Under the pieces are notes generated by a model, which saw only the letters and a list, made by a program, of their open reading frames with translations, was not told the origin of the DNA and ran no database searches. This document shows, piece after piece, positions 47,652 through 64,000 of a stretch of 64,000 nt of DNA (positions are counted from its first letter, which is position 1; each line of letters opens with the position of its first letter). The translations under genes and the position numbers were made by a program. The DNA comes from Eleginops maclovinus (Eukaryota; Chordata; Actinopteri; Perciformes; Eleginopidae): NCBI RefSeq assembly GCF_036324505.1, contig NC_086368.1:8579016-8643015 (forward strand), written 5' to 3'.

Positions 47652-48510
47652 TTAGCATGCAGATGTGTGCTCCACATCCTTTCCTGACTTCGTTGCACAT
47701 TTTCCTTCCATAAAATTGTCCTTTACGGCCGGTCTCACTCTCAAGTTTACTTGTTTTCCATAGTCTTTAGTCCTTGCACATTTCTGGGGGCACTTTAGGC
47801 TCCTATATTCATGATTGCCAGGCTGTTAGGGAGGAGAATGGCTGACAACAAATGGAAATGTGTGCAGAAGTCAGGATCCGGGGCCTTAGCCCTCGCTGGC
47901 TGCCCTCAGAGGGGTGATGGGAGTTTGTGGATCTATAGGAAAGCGATAAAGTCATGTTCACCTCTTTACCAGTAGAAAATGATAAGAGACAATGGTATTA
48001 TGAACCTATCCAGACATTTTGCAGAGGGAATGACAAAATGATTCAGCTTAGCATCCAAAGAAATGTGTGTAGCTCAAAGTAAAAAAGAATCCTTACCCAA
48101 ACCCAGTTCTGGTTATTTCCTGTCATGTAAAAACTAGTGAATAACGTCGTGGATCATTGTGTGTTTTACTAAATGCACATTGACTCCATTTTTGCCCAGA
48201 GAAGGATCTCGGCTTTGAAAAGGGGAGAATTAGCATCTTCTTGCAGCTTCACTGCTCCTTTTATACACCCGCCCTGTAGCTGTGAGCCATGGCTTGCTTT
48301 CTGTGTTTGATCTCTCCGAGGCACTAAATTCCAACACACTTTTTTCGTTTTTTTCCAGTTATTCGACCGGGCCCACAGCAAATCTAAGTGCTGGAGATAA
48401 TGCAGATTGAAGAGAGGCTCCCTGATATAGACATGGAGAGATTGATTGATATAAAACATCATCACTCAAAGTAAAAGTGGACAAATCAAAGCGAGGCTGA
48501 GAGAGGGAGT
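47652..48510. other. No gene recognised; possible conserved non-coding block
   Basis: The stretch 48,180-48,480 is less AT-rich than its surroundings and not repeat-like. No splice-flanked frame was found. Confidence 0.25.
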
Positions 48511-48640
48511 AAAATGGAAAGCATCGAGCTGTCGCACGTGGCTCGGCGAGGTTGAGATGATGTGTTTGATGAGCGACTTGATGTTGGCGGTGTCGGGCGA
48601 GCAGTGCTTTGATGGCACTTTTCAGGGTCGATCAAGATCT
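48511..48640. promoter_or_regulatory. Isolated CpG-dense block
   Basis: About 130 bases holding ten CpG dinucleotides (for example GCATCGAGCTGTCGCACGTG, GCTCGGCGAGG, GTGTCGGGCGAG) in otherwise CpG-poor sequence. It includes a CACGTG E-box. No open frame bounded by splice sites was found, so it may be a regulatory element, an unrecognised exon, or recently inserted sequence. Confidence 0.3.
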
Positions 48641-51158
48641 ATATCTACAACAGGACTGCTGCAGTTTTTTTCCATTACTAGTGGCTGGCAATAAATGAGG
48701 ATTTGATGAACATCTGACTGAATAGTTACATATACTATGATTTATATGCAAGACCATTCTACATGTGATTAAACAGAAAGTTAACAGCGACAGAGATAGC
48801 ACTAGTATAAAAAAATGCTTTGAATAATTTCCTGTACATAAAAATGTCTTGAATAAAACATGATGACTATGTATCCATTTGCTTTCCTCATATTTCACAT
48901 TGAGCCACTGTGGTTGCAAAGCTTCAATCGTTCTCCCATTTTACAGTGTCATTGAAGCTATACTTATACACCCCCCAAATGTTATCCCGACAAGTACGTT
49001 CTTTAACTTTTCCATCTTTAGGAACTGCCCTACGATTAAAAGTAAAGTTTGTGTTTGACAATGTCTGGCTGCACATGAGTTGTACTGATAGGGCCACGGT
49101 CCAATGTTTGCTAAATTTCATCGTATAACTATAAATTATGTATACTGAACATAACTCTTAGCCATTCCAAATGTATCCCTCCCCCTCACAGAATATAGGC
49201 GTGCTTTTTACACAGAACACCCTTGGGTTTCATTCACATCTAACTACGTCATCAATGCAGTTTCTTAGAAAGATGGCCTCCATCTCGCATAGAGCCTAAA
49301 TTGTCCCTTTTTTTACTATGATTATGCTGCTCTACATCTTTGATGTTGACGGCAGAATGAGAAAAAATTGTTTTACATGATATTCAAATTGTTCCCTCTT
49401 CCCCGGTTCTAAAACACTATTAGTGTCATCAGTGTTACAGTGGGTGAAAGTTTGTGAAAGTCAAACCAAGATTCCCTCTTGCTTTGTCCGCATATAATTG
49501 TGTTTTTTCTGGCGCTGTGTCCACCATTTCCATGCTTGCTCAAGGAAACGTTCCTATTTTTTGGTGATAAACTCTGAGAAACATTCTTAAAAAAAATAAA
49601 CAGGCAGAGGAAAGGGAAACTGCATAGATTGTAAGTGTCCAAGAGTTGTTATTTCTGTGAGTCAGCCTGTACAGCTGCCTGACCACTCATCCACGATGTA
49701 GCTGAGGGGTCAAAAGTTTTAAATGAGGCAAACAGACATCATTTGGAACAGCACCAGAATCCTGGATCTAATCAGACGCATTGATTAAGATGTATGAAAC
49801 CAGGCTAATGACTTCTTGCAATAGTAGTAAAGGTTTGGTCATTTGAAACACGAGAGCATGGTTTGGAAAATACGTAAGTAAGTAGAGATAGATTATAGTT
49901 AAGTGGCAAAAACTACTGGTAAGATCCATTCAAGAGAGTAAAATTCGCAAATTCTCCAACTACTACTGTACACTATTTGTGGACATTGTTTACATACTGG
50001 CTGGATTAAAATTACATATGCTTAGACGCATGAGATTTAGAAAATAACAGTGTTTCCAGGGTGAGCCTTACACATGTCTTTCATTACATGAACTCATCAG
50101 ATGGCTTGCTTACGAAACTGTTTATCCGTCTGGTAAGGCCACCCTTAGACATGTGTGTGGAAAAAGTTAGATTTCAGCTACTGTTCAATTTAAATCTCAC
50201 TTTAGTATTTAGAATTAATATTTTTTTGAGGAACAAAGGAAGTTTTCTTCATTCAAGTTATATTTTTTTATTGAGACAAAGTCCTATTCCAAACCCGGTA
50301 TTGTAAATTGTATTGTGTTGTGTTGAGTTGAGTGTGTCGTTGAATCCCAACAGTAACATACAGACAAGGCCATGGCCTGGTTTCATCTCCCGTTTTAAAA
50401 ACAAAAGGGAACCTTTCAATATTCAGAAAGAAGAAAAGAAGAAGCACTGGGAGTCATGTAGCCTACAGATGTATCTGAATGCCGGTGCAAACCGGGGGTT
50501 GAAAGCCCACTTGAATATTCATACTACACAATCTGATACCCAGTGTCATATAACTCTAAATATAGAATACATAAGCTACAGAGAGGGTAACAGGACAACC
50601 ATTTTCAGATGCCTCAGCACGAATAGAAGGAAAATCATAATCAGCAAAGCAGGGCTACATAAAAGCATGAAGTGGCCCCGAGCGCCTCAGTAGATCCCAA
50701 GCAGCTGACATTGAGAATGAACAAAAGATAGCATGAGGACTTAATTTCATACCCGTTCCATGCTAAACCTCCCCTTTTCATGCTTCAGCCAACATGAGTC
50801 CTCCTCTGTTTTCGCAGTGACCACATGTGCCAAGGAATGAGTGGCTTCGGTACTTTTACATTCCTCACTAGCCACAGGAGAGCAGATGGAAAAATGCAAC
50901 ATATACAACATGTGTGACACACTAAACAAAATATGTTTACTGCGGTATTTCTAACGCATGACAAATCTTGGATTATGTGTGACGCTTTACTTGACTAACA
51001 ACCACAAGACTGTGTTTTTGACCTTCTATTGAAGTACTCTTGTTACATAATGGCCCTTCTTTGAGCTTTCAGTCTTTAGAACTCAAACCTCAAAGTTTTT
51101 CTTGCTATACACAAATCAAATAATACTCTGGAAAAGATCTCAATAAATGTGACCTAAT
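48641..51158. other. No gene recognised
   Basis: AT-rich non-coding sequence; no repeat boundary, RNA gene or coding motif recognised. Confidence 0.35.
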
Positions 51159-51566
51159 TTAAGAGGCCCTTTTACCTTTATTGGGTTTTCCCTTTCCAGC
51201 AGAGTGTTCTATTGTTTTTTTGTGCATGTAATGGTCTGCAAAGGCAGGCCCCGCTTGAAATGCCTGAATTGTAGTCCCTTGTTTATTTCGTAACATAGTT
51301 ACATCACAACGTAGCATTTATGCTTCTATTGGCTAGTGCTCCAACACATTGTACGTGATAGGATAAGGGGCGGCACATCTTGACCAATCACAACAGAGTC
51401 GGACAGCTAACGAATCAGAGCAGACTGGGCTCTGGTTTCAGGCAGAGGGTGAAAAGAGGTGCTGCAGCACAGGCAGTATGAGAAAAATAAAAACCTTTTT
51501 GACATTAAAGCAAGTAGGCATGTCGAAATACAATTATGAAACCTGAAAATGAGTATAATAGGGCCC
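51159..51566 (-). mobile_element. MITE-like element, family A, opposite orientation
   Basis: Reverse-complement copy. Begins TTAAGAGGCCC and ends CTGAAAATGAGTATAATAGG, with GGTGAAAAGAGGTGCTGCAG and TGTGCATGTAATGGTCTGCA between. It lies downstream of alpl. Confidence 0.75.
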
Positions 51567-52101
51567 ACTCTAATGTTCACACTCACTGCTTTATAAGAAT
51601 GAGAAAGTATTATAGGGACTTTAAGATAAAATAGGAGATCAAAAACATTAAGAGAAAAGCTATTTGATAATGTTGCAACAAAACTTACACAAGATGACCA
51701 TAACAATTGTCTTTTATTGGTTACAAGGTTTACAACTTCTGTAATTTGACATAACAATGGCTGTGGGTTGTTTCAGTGCTTTTTACAACTATGCACAAAG
51801 GTGTATGAAAAGAAAGTTATAATTTTTACTCTTTTGTCAATTGGACATTTGCCTGTTGTTTGGGCATACATTTTGTCTTTTAAAATGTGGCCTTCTCGAT
51901 GCACAATCATTGCATAAGAGATCTTGTCCAAGCTTGAGGTAGATTCTGTTAACTGCACAATTAAAAAATGAAACAAATTCAAACATTTGTGAATCTAATC
52001 TTTTCAAACTAAATGGTTTACATTTAACAAACATGTTTAATGGGTCTTAAAACCCTTTTTATGAAATCTCAGATTTTGTGGTAATCCTAGCAACACTACT
52101 T

Positions 52102-52107
52102 TTTATT
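52102..52107 (-). terminator. Candidate polyadenylation signal of alpl
   Basis: AATAAA on the minus strand, about 250 bases after the alpl stop codon. Another AATAAA lies at 51,713-51,718. Which one is used cannot be told from sequence. Confidence 0.4.
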
Positions 52108-52356
52108 TCAGTGCATCATGGGTGATTTTTTTAATGAATTAACATATTTGCCTGAACAACGATTAACAGAAACCCTTTTGCTTATGTCCAATATAATATA
52201 CATTATATCAAAGAGCCCTAACAGTGGTCCCATGATAAAACAAATATTGAAGAGTGAAATCAGAACTTAAAAAAACAACATCCAATTGGTATTTAAAAAT
52301 GTACGAGTGGTTAAAAGGGGGTTATAAACATGATGAGGATCGGGGGTAGTTTGGGG

Positions 52357-63390
<11,034 letters not shown>

Positions 63391-63477
63391 GATGTTGTCT
63401 CAGTGACGCACTCCTCAAGATTGCCTTAACATGCCACTTTGAGAAGCTGAGGAAGTCTGTCTGTAGTTGCCTCCCAG

Positions 63478-64000
63478 CTAGAGAGAAAGAGAACAAACAC
63501 TGTAATTAATTCTGTGTCATTCTGTCACACACGGACTCTGACAAACTGATTTAATATGTATTTACTGATATTTTAATAAGTATACTTGCACAATTCTACC
63601 TTGTGTTGTAATGCCTCAAATATCAATTATTATTCTCTGTAACTGAACATTTTATATATTGAACTTCTTCTTTGCTTAGTGGGAGCTTAACAGAAATGAT
63701 GAAAATATGTGTTAATATGACTTGCTCCCTTATCTTGAATAGGCTTTCTATACCAAAGAAACAGGCAAAACAAGGCTTCAAGAATTCAACCAATTCTATG
63801 TTTTCATGTCCTCAAAAGTTTGTTGATGAAATGGGTTTTTGTGTGTGTGTTGTTGAACTTCGTCTTTGTAAAATAAAAGTAGTCCTTCAGTCTTTGCAGA
63901 GTAGAGAAAAAAGGAGATCTTGGTGAAGTTAAGCTAGAGTCCTCAATGTGAATGTAAGTGGTCACAACAGGGGCCCTTACGGGTCCTGGCCAGCCAGGCT
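63478..64000. other. Probable alpl intron 1 / upstream region
   Basis: Follows (in alpl orientation, precedes) an acceptor-like TTCTCTTTCTCTCTAG that ends at 63,478. No promoter or first exon could be recognised before the window ends. Confidence 0.4.

Noticed and set aside
48169..48465. Minus-strand open frame of about 98 codons
   Set aside because: No family motif, no splice or promoter context, and composition is like neighbouring non-coding DNA.
50313..50693. Plus-strand open frame of 126 codons
   Set aside because: No recognisable domain, not bounded by splice signals, and average composition; kept out for lack of support.

Overview
This is a vertebrate window, most probably from a ray-finned (percomorph-like) teleost. 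It is AT-rich. Genes have short GT-AG exons, and the sequence is crowded with repeats typical of fish genomes: Tc1-like elements, hAT elements, LINE fragments with short tandem 3' tails, tRNA-derived SINEs and long CA/TG microsatellites. Three protein-coding genes and one tRNA gene can be assembled completely or almost completely.

1-17.6 kb holds no host gene that I can recognise. It carries a dead LINE reverse-transcriptase fragment (1-820), SINE and MITE copies, and a broken Tc1-like transposon (14.8-15.9 kb). 17.6-23.8 kb holds a tandem pair of guanylin-family prohormone genes on the + strand, each with three exons. The first encodes a canonical guanylin. The second is uroguanylin-like but has an unusual hormone core: all four cysteines are kept, while three residues that are normally invariant or nearly so are replaced. 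An HNF1-type site and a TATA-like box precede the first gene.

24-30 kb contains a tRNA-Pro(AGG) gene, a dense promoter-like cluster with no recognised coding gene behind it, and a perfect match to a CTCF core motif. 30.46-38.27 kb is one hAT transposon whose two 8-bp target-site duplications are still identical. It has been split by an L1-like LINE (minus strand) and a second LINE (plus strand), and its own transposase is broken by frameshifts. 40.9-44.7 kb is a second, unrelated hAT-type transposase relic on the minus strand, followed by an internally deleted Tc1-like copy. 44.7-52 kb is gene-poor, with two copies of a MITE-like family and one CpG-dense block.

52.3-63.5 kb is a complete coding sequence for tissue-nonspecific alkaline phosphatase (alpl) on the minus strand: 11 coding exons in correct phase, 527 residues, all recognisable metal-binding and catalytic residues present. 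Its fifth coding exon has a 214-bp TG repeat sitting ten bases upstream of the exon, where the polypyrimidine tract should be. Introns of alpl also carry a LINE tail, a SINE with a perfect hairpin, and a MITE copy.

Functionally, the guanylin pair (intestinal/renal salt and water signalling through guanylyl cyclase C) and alpl (ecto-phosphatase of bone, kidney and other tissues) are independent genes. I see no operon-like link between them.
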